DNA of 28,896 bases from contig JAEDEU010000009.1 in the NCBI GenBank assembly GCA_016293155.1, positions 1 to 28,896 of the forward strand, given 5' to 3'. Position 1 is the first letter of the stretch, and the number at the start of each line of letters is the position of its first letter. The DNA is from Clostridiaceae bacterium. Its GTDB lineage: Bacteria > Bacillota > Clostridia > Oscillospirales > Butyricicoccaceae. Position numbers and translations under genes: made by a program. Shown piece by piece: positions 6,801-14,537 of the stretch. Under the pieces are notes generated by a model. It was not told the DNA's origin, made no database searches, and saw only the letters and a list, made by a program, of their open reading frames with translations.

Positions 6801-8234
6801 TTACAGGTTGATCTCAACCTTCATATCTTCCTCTTCGCTGTACTTGGAAATGCGCGGCATGACTGCGTCCGCAATGAAGTCCTCGACCTGCTGCGGTGCA
6901 CGGCCGATGTACTTGCTCGGGTCGAGCTCTGCCATGATCTCCTCCTTGGTCAGTCCGAACATCGGATCTGCCGCAATGCGGTCGATCAGGTCGTTGTCCA
7001 GACCCTCCTCCTTGACGCGCTTGCCCGCTGCCATGGAGTGGATGCGGATCTGCTCGTGCAGCTCCTGACGGTTGCCGCCGCGCTTGACGGCGCTCATCAT
7101 GATGTTCTCGGTTGCCATGAACGGCAGCTCGTTCATTACGCGCTGCTCGATGACCTTCGGATAAACCACGATGCCGTCGGCAATGTTAATCATAATGTTC
7201 AGGATTGCGTCCACGCCGAGGAATGCCTCCGGAACAGAGATACGCTTGTTTGCGGAGTCGTCCAGCGTTCTCTCAAACCACTGAGTTGCAGAGGTGATCG
7301 CCGGGTTCAGGGTGTCCACCATGACATAGCGTGCCAGTGCGCAAATGCGCTCGGAGCGCATCGGGTTGCGCTTGTACGGCATTGCGGACGAACCGATCTG
7401 ATGCTTCTCAAACGGCTCCTCCAGCTCCTTCAGGTGCTGTAACAGACGCATATCGGTTGCGAACTTGCTCGCAGACTGTGCGATGCCGCCCAGCGTTGCA
7501 ACAACCTGCGCGTCGATCTTGCGGGAGTAGGTCTGACCGGAAACCGGAACAACGCCTGCAAAGCCGAAATCGTCTGCGATCATCTGCTCCATCTTCTTGA
7601 TCTTGTCGTGATCGCCGTCAAACAGCTCGACAAAGCTTGCCTGCGTGCCGGTGGTACCCTTGGAGCCCAGCATACGCAGGTTCTCGATGCGGAACTCGAT
7701 CTCGTCCAGATCCATCAGCAGCTCATTGACCCACAGGGTTGCGCGCTTGCCGACGGTGGTCAGCTGTGCCGGCTGGAAGTGGGTGAAGCCGAGGGTCGGC
7801 TGCGCCTTGTGCGCATCCGCAAAGGCGGACAGCTTCTTAATGACGGAAACCAGCTTCTTGCGGACGATCTTCAGACCCTCGCGCAGCTGAATGATATCGG
7901 TGTTGTCGCCGACATAGGCGCTGGTTGCACCCAGATGGATGATGCCGGCTGCCTTCGGTGCGACCTTGCCGAAGGTGTAAACGTGTGCCATGACGTCGTG
8001 GCGCACTTCCTTCTCGCGCTGACGTGCCACCTCATAGTCGATGTTGTCGATATTGGCTTCCATCTCGTCGATCTGCTCCTGGGTGATGTTCAGACCCAGT
8101 GCCTTCTCTGCCTTTGCGAGGGAAACCCACAGGCGGCGCCAGGTGGAGAACTTCATGTCCGGAGAGAATACATACAGCATCTCCGGGCTGGCATAACGGG
8201 AACAAAACGGGCTTTCGTAAATTGCATTGCTCAT
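6801..8234 (-). CDS. purB: Adenylosuccinate lyase
   Basis: A 477-residue member of the fumarase/aspartase superfamily that cleaves SAICAR to AICAR and adenylosuccinate to AMP, releasing fumarate both times (de novo purine synthesis, cytoplasmic tetramer). The superfamily signature GSSAMPYKRNP is at 281-291 in the flexible catalytic loop; TSAYVGDNTD (104-113) and THFQPAQ (151-157, with catalytic His152) are also present. The start at 8234 has AAGGAAG about eight bases upstream and gives the normal N-terminus; an in-frame upstream ATG would add 29 residues encoded by the leader. No other pur gene is adjacent. The 98-base leader holds several hairpins. Confidence 0.97.
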   Translation of the reverse strand: MSNAIYESPFCSRYASPEMLYVFSPDMKFSTWRRLWVSLAKAEKALGLNITQEQIDEMEANIDNIDYEVARQREKEVRHDVMAHVYTFGKVAPKAAGIIHLGATSAYVGDNTDIIQLREGLKIVRKKLVSVIKKLSAFADAHKAQPTLGFTHFQPAQLTTVGKRATLWVNELLMDLDEIEFRIENLRMLGSKGTTGTQASFVELFDGDHDKIKKMEQMIADDFGFAGVVPVSGQTYSRKIDAQVVATLGGIAQSASKFATDMRLLQHLKELEEPFEKHQIGSSAMPYKRNPMRSERICALARYVMVDTLNPAITSATQWFERTLDDSANKRISVPEAFLGVDAILNIMINIADGIVVYPKVIEQRVMNELPFMATENIMMSAVKRGGNRQELHEQIRIHSMAAGKRVKEEGLDNDLIDRIAADPMFGLTKEEIMAELDPSKYIGRAPQQVEDFIADAVMPRISKYSEEEDMKVEINL

Positions 8235-8251
8235 GAGAGAACTTCCTTTCC

Positions 8252-8318
8252 GGCGGGTTCCGCCGCGAATCGTTTCTTTCGTGACAGAAGAAACCACTGA
8301 ATGTTGTCCAGTGGTTTC
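8252..8318 (-). other. Structured purB leader with competing hairpins
   Basis: Between the promoter and the RBS, the minus-strand RNA can form GAAACCACTG/CAGTGGTTTC (8290-8318), GTTTCTT/AAGAAAC (8272-8294) and GGCGG/CCGCC (8252-8264). The first two share bases 8290-8294 and exclude each other. The first could instead be the terminator of the aminotransferase gene, but its T tract (TTCTTCTGT) is poor. I do not recognise a known riboswitch class. Confidence 0.4.
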
Positions 8319-8338
8319 CAAAAGTCTTCTATTTTATA

Positions 8339-8367
8339 ATAATAATCAGTCCGCAGTCGGATGTCAA
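8339..8367 (-). promoter_or_regulatory. Sigma-A promoter of purB
   Basis: On the minus strand TTGACA (8362-8367) is followed after 17 bases by TATTAT (8339-8344). The -35 overlaps the stop codon of the upstream aminotransferase gene. The predicted start is near 8332. Confidence 0.78.
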
Positions 8368-9560
8368 GCCTCTGCGATGAACTTTTCCAGTCTGTCCAGA
8401 CCCTTGTCGATCTGCTCCATCGAGGTTGCATAGGACCAGCGCAGGTAGTTCGGTGCTGCGAAGCCGGTGCACGGAACGGTTGCAACCAGACCCTTTTCGA
8501 GGAACAGCTTTGCGAAGTCAACATCGCTTTCGATGACATGACCGTACATGGTCTTGCCGACAAAGCTGGACATGTTCATCATGACGTAGAATGCGCCCTG
8601 CGGACGGATGCAGGAAACGCCCTCGATCTTGTTCATGCGCTCAACCAGATGATTTCTTCTCTGCTCGAATACCTTGCGCATCTCCTCAACGGAATCCTGC
8701 GGAGCGGTCAGTGCCTCCACAGCTGCCCACTGTGCCATGGTAGCCGGAGCGGAGGTCGAGTGGCTCAGGTAATTTGCCATTGCCTTGGCAACCTGCGGGT
8801 TTGCCAGAGCATAGCCGATACGCCAGCCGGTCATTGCGTAGGACTTGGATACGCCGTTGATGACGATGCAGTGCTCCTTCATGTCCTCGTTCAGGGACGC
8901 GATGGAGGTGTACTCGATTCCATCGTATACCAGCTTGTAGTAGATATCATCTGCCAGAATATACAGACCGTGCTTGACGCAGACAGCTGCCAGAGCCTCC
9001 AGCTCCTCCTTGCTGTAAACCATGCCGGTCGGGTTGGACGGAGAGTTCAGCATGAACATCTTGGTCTTGTCGGTGATTGCTGCCTCAAGCTGCTCTGCGG
9101 TAATCTTGAAGTGGTTCTCCTCGGAAGCGAATACCTCAACCGGAACAGCGCCTGCCATGCGAACCATCTCGGAGTAGCTCAGCCAGTACGGTGCAGCGAT
9201 GACAACCTCATCGCCCGGATCACAGACGGTCATGATTGCTGCATAAACATTGTGCTTTGCGCCGGATGCAACGACAACCTGAGACGGCTGATAGTCCAGA
9301 TTCAGATCCTCACGCAGGCGGTCGCAAACTGCCTGGCGCAGCTCCATAATGCCTGCTGCCGGAGTATATCTGGTCTTATTGTCACGAATTGCCTGGATGC
9401 CGGCTTCCTTGATGTTTTCCGGAGTATTGAAATCCGGCTCGCCTGCGCCGAAGCCTACGACGTCAATGCCGTCTGCCTTCATCTGCTTGAACAGTGCGTT
9501 GATCTCCAGCGTGACGGATGCGCTGATACCGGATGCAATTTTTGAAATCGGTTTAACCAT
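8364..9560 (-). CDS. Pyridoxal-phosphate-dependent aspartate aminotransferase (class I/II)
   Basis: A 398-residue fold-type-I aminotransferase of the AspB/AAT-Ib type that exchanges amino groups between aspartate and 2-oxoglutarate; related enzymes also act on other amino acids, so the exact substrate is open. Visible landmarks are GAGEPDF (38-44), YTPAAG (65-70), SNPTG with Asn176 (175-179), DDIYYKL with Asp205 and Tyr208, the PLP-binding Lys239 in SKSYAMTGWRIGY, and the C-terminal LRWSYA arginine for the substrate carboxylate. The start at 9560 has AAGGAAA upstream; an upstream in-frame ATG at 9620 lies in the leader. It is a single-gene unit with its own promoter. Confidence 0.93.
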   Translation of the reverse strand: MVKPISKIASGISASVTLEINALFKQMKADGIDVVGFGAGEPDFNTPENIKEAGIQAIRDNKTRYTPAAGIMELRQAVCDRLREDLNLDYQPSQVVVASGAKHNVYAAIMTVCDPGDEVVIAAPYWLSYSEMVRMAGAVPVEVFASEENHFKITAEQLEAAITDKTKMFMLNSPSNPTGMVYSKEELEALAAVCVKHGLYILADDIYYKLVYDGIEYTSIASLNEDMKEHCIVINGVSKSYAMTGWRIGYALANPQVAKAMANYLSHSTSAPATMAQWAAVEALTAPQDSVEEMRKVFEQRRNHLVERMNKIEGVSCIRPQGAFYVMMNMSSFVGKTMYGHVIESDVDFAKLFLEKGLVATVPCTGFAAPNYLRWSYATSMEQIDKGLDRLEKFIAEA

Positions 9561-9647
9561 TTCTTTCGTTTCCTTTCTATCAACCCGCAAGTAAGACCAT
9601 TTCATCTGGCATATACTCATAAAGGGTAATTCTCATCTTTCTTCCTT

Positions 9648-9676
9648 ATTATATTGCATCTATCGTCCGGAATCAA
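9648..9676 (-). promoter_or_regulatory. Sigma-A promoter of the aminotransferase gene
   Basis: On the minus strand TTGATT (9671-9676) is followed after 17 bases by TATAAT (9648-9653). The leader is about 80 bases. Confidence 0.86.
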
Positions 9677-9831
9677 CCGTTTTTTTGCGAAAATTGCAAG
9701 TTCTTCAGGTTGCTGAAAAAAATTGTGTCCATCCGTGTCTTTCCATGTCACTATGCACAAAATGAAATCTTGATACATCATTTCCTGCATTTTTACACTC
9801 ATCCATGAAAGTCTCCTGCCATTCTTCCATC
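9677..9831. other. AT-rich intergenic stretch without a supported gene
   Basis: It lies between the aminotransferase promoter and the terminator of the long operon. The minus strand has AGGAG six bases before an ATG at 9807-9809 that opens a 33-codon frame, and another ATG four bases on opens a 61-codon frame to 9617. Neither has the GC-rich third positions of the neighbours, neither resembles a known family, and the longer one runs through the promoter. I see nothing else here. Confidence 0.4.
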
Positions 9832-9863
9832 AAAAAACCGGCGCAGCTGCTGCCGCACCGGTC
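9832..9863 (-). terminator. Terminator at the end of the yicC-to-TSCPD operon
   Basis: On the minus strand ACCGGTGC pairs with GCGCCGGT (one wobble) with further GC pairing inside, followed by TTTTTTG. It starts 24 bases after the last gene of the array. Confidence 0.86.
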
Positions 9864-9886
9864 TTTTCTTCGTCAATTGTCGGTTT

Positions 9887-10132
9887 TCAGGCCTTCATGC
9901 CCTCTTCGAGTGCACGGGCAATCTGATCCGGGCAGGAGGTTCCTCTGCCGCCGCAGTCGACGCCCTTGAATGCAGCGATGACCTGCTCCACCGGCATACC
10001 CTTAATCAGACGGGAAATGCCGCTCAGGTTGCCGGCACATCCGCCGATGATCTGAATATCCTCTACCTTGCCGTCCTTAATGCTGTACCGAATCTCTCTG
10101 GAACAGGTACCTCTGGTCTTGTATACGTTCAT
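9887..10132 (-). CDS. TSCPD domain protein (TIGR03905 type)
   Basis: An 81-residue protein made up of one TSCPD domain. The cysteine motifs are spread over its length: GTCS near the N-terminus, GGCAGNLSG in the middle, and CGGRGTSCPDQIA at the C-terminus, which names the family. Related domains occur at the C-terminus of class II (NrdJ) ribonucleotide reductases; the stand-alone form has no proven function. The start at 10132 is chosen because the ATG five codons upstream forms part of the RBS (GGAGG, eight bases before 10132). It begins 18 bases after the thiN stop and is the last gene of the long operon. Confidence 0.85.
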   Translation of the reverse strand: MNVYKTRGTCSREIRYSIKDGKVEDIQIIGGCAGNLSGISRLIKGMPVEQVIAAFKGVDCGGRGTSCPDQIARALEEGMKA

Positions 10133-10150
10133 CGTCTTTTCCTCCATATA

Positions 10151-10795
10151 TTATATTTGTATTGAATGGGATCTCATTTCATCGCTGCTTTCCACCAGCA
10201 GCGCGCAGCCCTGTTTGACCGAAACGGTAAATTCCGGAGCCGTCGGTTCATTGGATATGGTAATCATCCTGCTGCGGCTGACCTCTGCGTCCTCCAGCGG
10301 ATATTTCAGCCCGCACAGGGTCACGCCGTACAGCCTTGTATCCAGCGGGATGATGCCGATATACCGATATTGCGGGTCCGTCTGATACGTGTGTGTTCCC
10401 GTATGAAAACGCACACGGTTTCGGCTGTCATACAGCGCACCGGAAACGCCGCGTTCCGCCAACTCCTCCAGCGAGAACAGATTGGACAGAAAATGATCCA
10501 TCCGTCCGCCCGAGGCGCAGGTCAGAATCACCTCATCACAGCCGCGCTCGATTGCCGTTCGCATACAGCACTGCAAATCGCTGTCATCCTTTTCCGGCTT
10601 CAAGCGGAGCACATCGCCCGATTCCGGCGCACTGCCGGAATCAAAATCGCCGATCACCAGATCGGGTACGATGCCGAGCGCCCGCGCGTGCCGCTGTCCG
10701 CCGTCCGCGCAGATTACGAGGGTATTTTCGTCGATCAGCTCCCGCACATAGTCAATGTCGGTTTCCGGCGCGGATGCGATAATCACTGCTCTCAT
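10151..10795 (-). CDS. thiN: Thiamine pyrophosphokinase
   Basis: A 214-residue enzyme that transfers pyrophosphate from ATP to thiamine to give thiamine diphosphate. Family motifs in order are the ADGG turn near residue 30, GDFDS around 50, the KDDSDLQ metal/nucleotide segment around 69-75, and GGRMDHFLSNL near 96-106. The C-terminal half is the beta-sandwich thiamine-binding domain. The ATG overlaps the rsgA stop (ATGA, 10792-10795). In B. subtilis the order is rsgA-rpe-thiN; here rpe is absent and the two outer genes touch. Confidence 0.95.
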   Translation of the reverse strand: MRAVIIASAPETDIDYVRELIDENTLVICADGGQRHARALGIVPDLVIGDFDSGSAPESGDVLRLKPEKDDSDLQCCMRTAIERGCDEVILTCASGGRMDHFLSNLFSLEELAERGVSGALYDSRNRVRFHTGTHTYQTDPQYRYIGIIPLDTRLYGVTLCGLKYPLEDAEVSRSRMITISNEPTAPEFTVSVKQGCALLVESSDEMRSHSIQI

Positions 10796-11679
10796 TTATT
10801 CAGGCTCCATTCCTTGATGTCCTTGACGCTGTCATACAGCCTGCAATAGCTCTCGTGGCGCTCTTTTGAAATTTTCCCTGCTTCCACGGCGGCAATCACC
10901 GCACAGCCCTTTTCCTTGACATGTGCACAGCCGGTAAAGCGGCACTGATTCAGATACGGCGCAAACTCACGAAACGTATACTGCAAATCGTCCTTGAGCA
11001 CCAGATCCATCTGCTCCAGATTAAAGGCGGAGAATCCGGGCGTATCCGCAATATATCCGCCGTCCTCCAGCTTCATCAGCTCGACATGGCGCGTGGTATG
11101 TCTGCCGCGCTCAATCTTCTGGCTGATTGCGCCGACCTTCAGCGCAAAGCGTGAATCAACGCGGTTGAGCAGACTGGACTTGCCCACGCCGGAATTGCCC
11201 GCAAAGGCGGAGGTTTTGCCCTTCAAATGTGCTTTCAGTTCGTCCACACCCGCTCCGGTTTCCGCTGAGACGCGCAGAACCGTAAAACCCGCCTGCGTGT
11301 AAATGCGGAACAGCTCATCGCCGCTGTCGATGTCGGTCTTGTTGATAACGATGAGCACATCCATTTCCTTGTGCTCCGCAATCGCCGTGACCTTGTCGAT
11401 CAGAAACGGGTCGGTGCGCGGCGGAGCCGCCGCGCACACAACCACCAGTTGATCCAGATTCGCTACAGCCGGACGCATCAGCTGATTGCGCCGCTCGGCA
11501 ATGGACATCATATAGCCCGTGCCGTCCGGCTGAATTTCAATTTCCACCCGGTCGCCGATCACCGGCTTGCCGGTTTTCAGACGGAACTTGCCGCGTGCCT
11601 TGCACTCGATCAGTCCCTCTGCGGTATCGACATAGTAAAACCCGCCGATTCCCTTCAAAATAATGCCTTCTACAGCCAT
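10792..11679 (-). CDS. rsgA: Small ribosomal subunit biogenesis GTPase RsgA
   Basis: A 295-residue, circularly permuted GTPase that checks late 30S maturation. An OB fold (about 1-65) precedes the G domain, whose motifs are in permuted order: G4 NKTD (113-116), G1 GNSGVGKS (161-168), then G3 DTPG (212-215). A C-terminal zinc knuckle follows (C246, C251, H253, C259). All key residues are present. It starts four bases after the prkC stop and overlaps thiN. In Firmicutes RsgA is a known target of PrkC-type kinases, which fits its position next to prkC. Confidence 0.97.
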   Translation of the reverse strand: MAVEGIILKGIGGFYYVDTAEGLIECKARGKFRLKTGKPVIGDRVEIEIQPDGTGYMMSIAERRNQLMRPAVANLDQLVVVCAAAPPRTDPFLIDKVTAIAEHKEMDVLIVINKTDIDSGDELFRIYTQAGFTVLRVSAETGAGVDELKAHLKGKTSAFAGNSGVGKSSLLNRVDSRFALKVGAISQKIERGRHTTRHVELMKLEDGGYIADTPGFSAFNLEQMDLVLKDDLQYTFREFAPYLNQCRFTGCAHVKEKGCAVIAAVEAGKISKERHESYCRLYDSVKDIKEWSLNK

Positions 11680-11683
11680 TCAC

Positions 11684-13789
11684 TTACGCTCCGAAATCGT
11701 GATCTTCATCAATCAATGTCTGACCGTCCACCTTAACTGTGACATGCTGTGTCGAACTGAACGACGTGCTAATTTTCAGCGGTTCGCCGTTTCGATGCTC
11801 ACCGGATGCTGTCTGATTAAACAGAATACGTTCTCCAACCTGTACATACACCTGCACACTACGTTTCGGCAATGTAATCAGAATATTGTTATTGCTGTCA
11901 TAAGTCGCTGAAGCGGTGGTATCACCCGGCTCCTCCGTATTCGGATTCTCCGGCGTTTCTGCCGCCTTCTTCGCAATCGTGATGCCGACCGTCGTACCCT
12001 CGGCCACCTGCGTGCCGCTCGGAACCGTCTGCGCAATTACCGTGCCCTCCGGCTTATCGCTCTCCTCGGTCTTCACCTCGCCGAGTACCAGCTTCTTATC
12101 CTCCAGCAGGCGCTTCGCCGCGTCCTGCGTCGAGCCTTCCAGATTCGGAACGGTGGTGTTCTTCGTCAGGGTAGCCGAAACATACAGTTTTACCGTATCA
12201 TCCGGTGTCACAACGATATTCGCCGCCGGCTCCGTGCGGATGATGCGGCCTACTTCCACCGTTGCGGATTCCTCTTCCACCTTCTCATACTTGATGCCCG
12301 CCTGAATCAGCTCTGCAATGGCATCCTCATAGGTGTCGTTGGTGAAGTCCGGCATGGTGTATTCCTCTACCGTGCTGCCTGCCAGCGTCAGCGTAACGGT
12401 ATCGCCCTTTGCAATCTTCGTACCCGCATCCGGATCCTGTGCAACGACCTCGCCGTCCTCGTATTTGTCGCTCTCAACCAGCTCATCGCTGATGACAATA
12501 TTGTACAGCTCCGCATACTCGGCGTTGCCCAAAATTTCCTCCGCATAGTTCATGCCGATGAAATTTTCAACCGTAATCAGTTCATCCTCCGTGGACGAGC
12601 CGCCGAGCAGCTTTGGACCAAATGCCGCAGCAGCACCGATCAGCACGATAGCCGCTGCACCTGCGATGATCTTCGGCAGAATGCTGCCCTTTTTCTTTCT
12701 GCCTCTGCGGTCGTCATAATCATTGTAATCGTCATAATCGCGATATTCGCGGCGCGGCGGATTCTGCCGGTAATTCTGCTGCTCATAGCCGCGCTCCGGC
12801 TGTACCGGCGGCGGAGTGACCGGACGCAGCACCTGCGTTTCCTCCTCCGGATACTGGGATACCGGCTTTTCCTCCGGATGATAGCCGATCGGACGGGTTT
12901 CCTCCAGATCAACCGCATTGGAATCCTTAACATCCGCCGCATAATGCAGCACCAGATTGGGGTTTGCCTTGAGGCGCTCCAGATCGTTGTACAGGTCGAT
13001 TGCCGCGCTGTATCTGCGGGATACATTTGCGGTCATCGCGTGCATGACAATTTCATCCATTGCCGTCGGGATGCCCGGAACAATTTCGCTCGGGCGCGGC
13101 GGCGTGACCATCATATGCTGCATGACAACTGCCACCGGAGTCTCACCCTGGAACGGCTGGGAGCCGGTCAGCATCTCATACATCACAATGCCGAGCGAGT
13201 AGATATCCGTGCGGAAATCCACCGTGCCGCCCTTTGCCTGCTCCGGAGAGATGTAGTGAACCGAGCCGATTGCCTCCTGTACCACGCGGGTTTCCTGATT
13301 GTTTGCAAAGCGGGCAATGCCGAAGTCCATCACCTTTGCCGTGCCGTCGCGCAGCAGCATGACGTTGTGCGGCTTGATATCCTGATGGATGATGCCGCGG
13401 CTGTGCGCGTGGTCCAGCGCCTTGGCAACCTGCTGCGCGAAGAACAGCGTCTCCTGCCAGCTCAGTCTGCCCTTTTTGGTCATATATTCCTTGAGCGAAA
13501 CGCCCTCACACAGCTCCATGACGATGTATTCCACGCCCTCCTCGGTGCGTGCAACATCGAATACCGAAACAATGTTGTTATGGCTGAGCTTTGCAACCGC
13601 ATGAGCCTCGTTATAGAAACGCTTGCGGAAGTCCTCATCCTGTGCAAATTCCTCCTTGAGGATCTTGATCGCAACATAGCGGTCAAGGACATTGCAGTGT
13701 GCGCGGTATACCAGTGCCATGCCGCCGCTTCCGATCAGCTCTTTTACCTCATATCGGCCGCCGAGGACACGTCCTATGTATTTATCCAT
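11684..13789 (-). CDS. prkC: PASTA-domain Ser/Thr protein kinase PrkC (Stk1)
   Basis: A 701-residue membrane kinase. Residues 10-275 are the Hanks-type kinase with the glycine loop near 20, Lys42, Asp137 in HQDIKPHN, DFG (155-157) and the SPEQ segment (181-184). A Pro-rich, then Asp/Tyr-rich linker (290-366) leads to one membrane helix (372-395). Outside are three PASTA repeats (about 404-470, 476-542, 545-608), which bind muropeptide/lipid II-type ligands in the family, and an extra C-terminal beta-rich domain (625-701). Oddity: the usual HRD is HQD (Gln136), and the activation loop (158-180) holds few Thr/Ser, whereas B. subtilis PrkC has several autophosphorylated threonines there. RBS AGGAGAG. 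Paired with the phosphatase gene 12 bases upstream. Confidence 0.96.
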   Translation of the reverse strand: MDKYIGRVLGGRYEVKELIGSGGMALVYRAHCNVLDRYVAIKILKEEFAQDEDFRKRFYNEAHAVAKLSHNNIVSVFDVARTEEGVEYIVMELCEGVSLKEYMTKKGRLSWQETLFFAQQVAKALDHAHSRGIIHQDIKPHNVMLLRDGTAKVMDFGIARFANNQETRVVQEAIGSVHYISPEQAKGGTVDFRTDIYSLGIVMYEMLTGSQPFQGETPVAVVMQHMMVTPPRPSEIVPGIPTAMDEIVMHAMTANVSRRYSAAIDLYNDLERLKANPNLVLHYAADVKDSNAVDLEETRPIGYHPEEKPVSQYPEEETQVLRPVTPPPVQPERGYEQQNYRQNPPRREYRDYDDYNDYDDRRGRKKKGSILPKIIAGAAAIVLIGAAAAFGPKLLGGSSTEDELITVENFIGMNYAEEILGNAEYAELYNIVISDELVESDKYEDGEVVAQDPDAGTKIAKGDTVTLTLAGSTVEEYTMPDFTNDTYEDAIAELIQAGIKYEKVEEESATVEVGRIIRTEPAANIVVTPDDTVKLYVSATLTKNTTVPNLEGSTQDAAKRLLEDKKLVLGEVKTEESDKPEGTVIAQTVPSGTQVAEGTTVGITIAKKAAETPENPNTEEPGDTTASATYDSNNNILITLPKRSVQVYVQVGERILFNQTASGEHRNGEPLKISTSFSSTQHVTVKVDGQTLIDEDHDFGA

Positions 13790-13801
13790 TTCTCAACTCT
13801 C

Positions 13802-14530
13802 CTATATCGAATACAAAACTACAGTTACATTATCATGTCCGCCGTGATCGCACGCCGCACGCACCAGCATCTCACACGCCTGTTCCTGAGATTCCGCCTC
13901 AGCCGTGCACAGCGCGATTTCTCCATCGGTCACCATTCCGCTCAAACCGTCCGAGCACAGCAGAATACTCTGCCCCTCCGACAGCGTTACGCGGTACAGA
14001 TCTCCCTCGGTCTGAGGGTCTACGCCGACTGCACGGGTAATCAGGTTGCGCCCCGGATAGGTTGCAGCCTCCTCGCGCGTCAGCCTGCCCTGTGCGATCA
14101 GCTCCTCCACCCAGGAATGATCCCGTGTGATCTGAGCAATTCGATGATCGTCCAGTACATAGGCTCTGGAGTCGCCGATGTTAATCAGCATGACCATTTC
14201 ATTCACGCAGATTCCGCCGACCAGTGTCGTGCCCATGCCCTCGTAATCCGGAGAGCTGCCGGCGAGCTCATAGACACCCGCATTTGCAGCCGCTGCCGCT
14301 TCGACCAGCAGGTTCGCCATCTCCGTCTCACCCATCTGTGGGGTGCCGCGTTCGGTCAGAACCGCCATAAACAGCTCAGCAGCTTTGTCGCTTGCAACAT
14401 TTCCGGCTTTTGCGCCGCCCATGCCGTCACACAGCACGATGAATCCGATTTCCTCCCGGATATCAATCCGAAATGTATCCTGATTATTGGCGCGGACCAG
14501 ACCGCAGTCTGTTTTTCCGTATGCTTTCAT
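13802..14530 (-). CDS. stp: PP2C-type Ser/Thr protein phosphatase Stp (PrpC)
   Basis: A 242-residue soluble metal-dependent phosphatase that reverses PrkC phosphorylation. Metal-binding motifs are all visible: Asp18 (NNQD), DGMGG (35-39), GDSRAY in the middle, SDGLSG near 190, and GGHDNVTVV near the C-terminus. The start at 14530 gives the standard N-terminus (K-T-D-x-G-x-x-R-x-x-N-Q-D); an upstream in-frame ATG lies inside rlmN. The RBS is weak (GTGAG within the end of rlmN), so translation is probably coupled to rlmN, whose stop is seven bases away. Confidence 0.95.
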   Translation of the reverse strand: MKAYGKTDCGLVRANNQDTFRIDIREEIGFIVLCDGMGGAKAGNVASDKAAELFMAVLTERGTPQMGETEMANLLVEAAAAANAGVYELAGSSPDYEGMGTTLVGGICVNEMVMLINIGDSRAYVLDDHRIAQITRDHSWVEELIAQGRLTREEAATYPGRNLITRAVGVDPQTEGDLYRVTLSEGQSILLCSDGLSGMVTDGEIALCTAEAESQEQACEMLVRAACDHGGHDNVTVVLYSI

Positions 14531-14537
14531 CGTTTCA

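Noticed and set aside
8235..8332. Purine riboswitch before purB
   Set aside because: I do not find the conserved junction or loop sequences of the purine riboswitch; only simple hairpins are seen.
9617..9809. Possible small genes (33 or 61 codons) upstream of the aminotransferase gene
   Set aside because: There is an AGGAG near the ATGs, but codon use is unlike the neighbours, no promoter is seen, no family is recognised, and the longer frame covers the aminotransferase promoter.
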